A stretch of 6,407 nt of DNA from Lachnospiraceae bacterium UBA7480 (lineage in GTDB: Bacteria > Bacillota > Clostridia > Lachnospirales > Lachnospiraceae). Shown piece after piece: positions 5,491 to 6,407 of the stretch; position 1 is the first letter of the stretch; the number at the start of each line of letters is the position of its first letter. The notes below the pieces were generated by a model, which was not told where the DNA came from, ran no database searches, and was given only the letters and a program-made list of their open reading frames with translations. Position numbers and translations under genes: made by a program. The stretch lies in contig DLOQ01000150.1 in NCBI GenBank assembly GCA_002479655.1, forward strand, positions 1 to 6,407. The letters are read 5' to 3'.

Positions 5491-6407
5491 CCTGCCTGCT
5501 CATAATTGGTTGTGAACCAATTCTCCAGATCCTGAACAGAAGCGAAGCTGACGCTGCCTTCAATCTCCTGTTCTCTTTTACCATACTGTTTATTTAACTT
5601 AAGCAGGCGATCCTGACTTTCCTGAAGGATCTTATTTTTTAAGTCATTATATTCCTGCGCTCCTGCGGCATTTAGCTTCCTTCCCTTCTGCCCGCGGGAA
5701 ATCCAGAAAAATCCCCTGATAGTAACAATCAGAAAATAAAGAGCAATCAAAGCTTCAAGAACAAATCCTAACATCGTTACATGAGCGATCAGCATTACCG
5801 CAAACAGTATGACGACACGAGCAACCGCTGCAAGGATCGTATATTTGATGATCTCTAACAGACCCAATAATCCATCCAGCCAATTAATATTAATCACTAC
5901 GACCAACGCCACGCTGGACAGCAGCCCAGTCACTCCCCATATGATCAATAATATTTTTGTATCCGAAAAATCTAAAATATCTCCCAGAAAGGAATATCCC
6001 AGAAAAACCACCATTGACAGCAGCCCGACCAACGCCCAGCCAAAATCGGAATCCAGTTTCATCACCCTGTCCTTAGCCATCTGGCTGCCGTGCTCGATCT
6101 TCTGGTTAAGAGCAGTCATTTCCTGCTCATGCTCGGAGATTTCGGAAAGGATCTTCTGATATTCCTGATCATAGCTTTCCTGTAGTTTCAGATTTTTCAG
6201 GCACTCCTCACTGATCCTTATGTATTCTTCCCGTTCTTTTTCCTCCGCATATCTGCAGCATATTTCAAAATCTTCATAGCTTGAAAAATCTGCTTTCGCA
6301 GATAAAATATCATCCGGGCCACATCCTATGGATGCCAGCAGACGATACCAGTATGCTTTTGCACAATCGGAATCCCGCAGCGTCGCTTCGTGAGCCGCCT
6401 CTTTCCA
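5487..6407 (-). CDS. Multi-pass membrane protein with coiled coils, N-terminus outside the window
   Basis: The minus-strand frame is open from the right edge to a TAA at 5489-5487, giving 306 visible residues with the true start beyond the window. An ATG at 6119 is internal: the 96 codons before it are open and protein-like. Visible order: a helical region (about 1-65) with AKAYWYRLLA and DFSSYEDFEICCRYA, reminiscent of degenerate TPR-like repeats in Firmicute zinc-ribbon/TPR proteins (weak recognition); a charged coiled coil (about 45-118, rich in E, K, Q); four hydrophobic helices (about 124-143, 151-171, 184-209, 211-233); and a cytoplasmic-looking tail with a second coiled coil (about 247-290) ending in NWFTTNYEQAG. 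No catalytic motif is seen, and I cannot name a function. The gene converges on the kinase gene and shares 4 bp with it. It is probably a separate transcription unit, not part of the two-component operon. Confidence 0.75.
   Translation of the reverse strand, partial: WKEAAHEATLRDSDCAKAYWYRLLASIGCGPDDILSAKADFSSYEDFEICCRYAEEKEREEYIRISEECLKNLKLQESYDQEYQKILSEISEHEQEMTALNQKIEHGSQMAKDRVMKLDSDFGWALVGLLSMVVFLGYSFLGDILDFSDTKILLIIWGVTGLLSSVALVVVININWLDGLLGLLEIIKYTILAAVARVVILFAVMLIAHVTMLGFVLEALIALYFLIVTIRGFFWISRGQKGRKLNAAGAQEYNDLKNKILQESQDRLLKLNKQYGKREQEIEGSVSFASVQDLENWFTTNYEQAG

Noticed and set aside
5487..6119. ATG at 6119 as the true start of the right-hand gene
   Set aside because: The frame stays open to the window edge with protein-like, helical, charged sequence, and no ribosome binding site stands out before 6119, so this is an internal methionine.
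1..6407. CRISPR array, tRNA/rRNA, insertion sequence, or attachment site
   Set aside because: No spaced long repeats, transposase, terminal inverted repeats or RNA gene signatures were noticed on either strand.

Overview
The window looks like an accessory region of a low-to-mid GC Firmicute, most likely a gut-type Clostridia/Lachnospiraceae member. This is inferred from strong GGAGG-type ribosome binding sites, GTG/TTG alternative starts, the Gram-positive style of the two-component system, and the style of the membrane proteins. I cannot name a species.

Layout. Positions 1-3325 hold a leftward (minus-strand) operon, read in order from position 3325 down. It contains a MalF/LacF-type ABC permease, a MalG/LacG-type ABC permease, a HlyD/MacA-type membrane fusion (adaptor) protein, and probably the first codons of a fourth gene (TTG start) cut by the window edge. 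A 207-bp divergent intergenic region (3326-3532) carries promoters for both directions. Between them lies a set of direct repeats (TTAGAGA on the minus strand, TCTCTAA on the plus strand) spaced about one helical turn apart. Rightward from 3533 comes an OmpR/PhoB-family response regulator and, overlapping it by 13 bp, its membrane sensor histidine kinase. The kinase gene ends at 5490 and meets a convergent minus-strand gene whose stop codon overlaps the kinase stop. That last gene is open to the right edge of the window. It encodes a multi-pass membrane protein with coiled coils and a helical N-terminal region, and it is truncated here.

How the parts may work together. The divergent layout and the phased repeats suggest that the kinase senses something outside the membrane and that the regulator controls both its own operon and the transporter operon. 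The transporter operon is odd: two importer-type permeases of the carbohydrate class sit directly with an adaptor protein normally associated with export or with MacB/FtsX-type complexes. No solute-binding protein or ATPase gene lies in the visible part. Either these lie further left in the same operon or are shared from elsewhere, or the system is not a simple sugar importer. The substrate and signal cannot be read from this sequence.

Two start sites were moved inward from the longest open frame (adaptor at 1550, second permease at 2388), and the right-hand gene was extended to the window edge because its frame stays open. No RNA genes, insertion sequences, CRISPR arrays or convincing intrinsic terminators were found.
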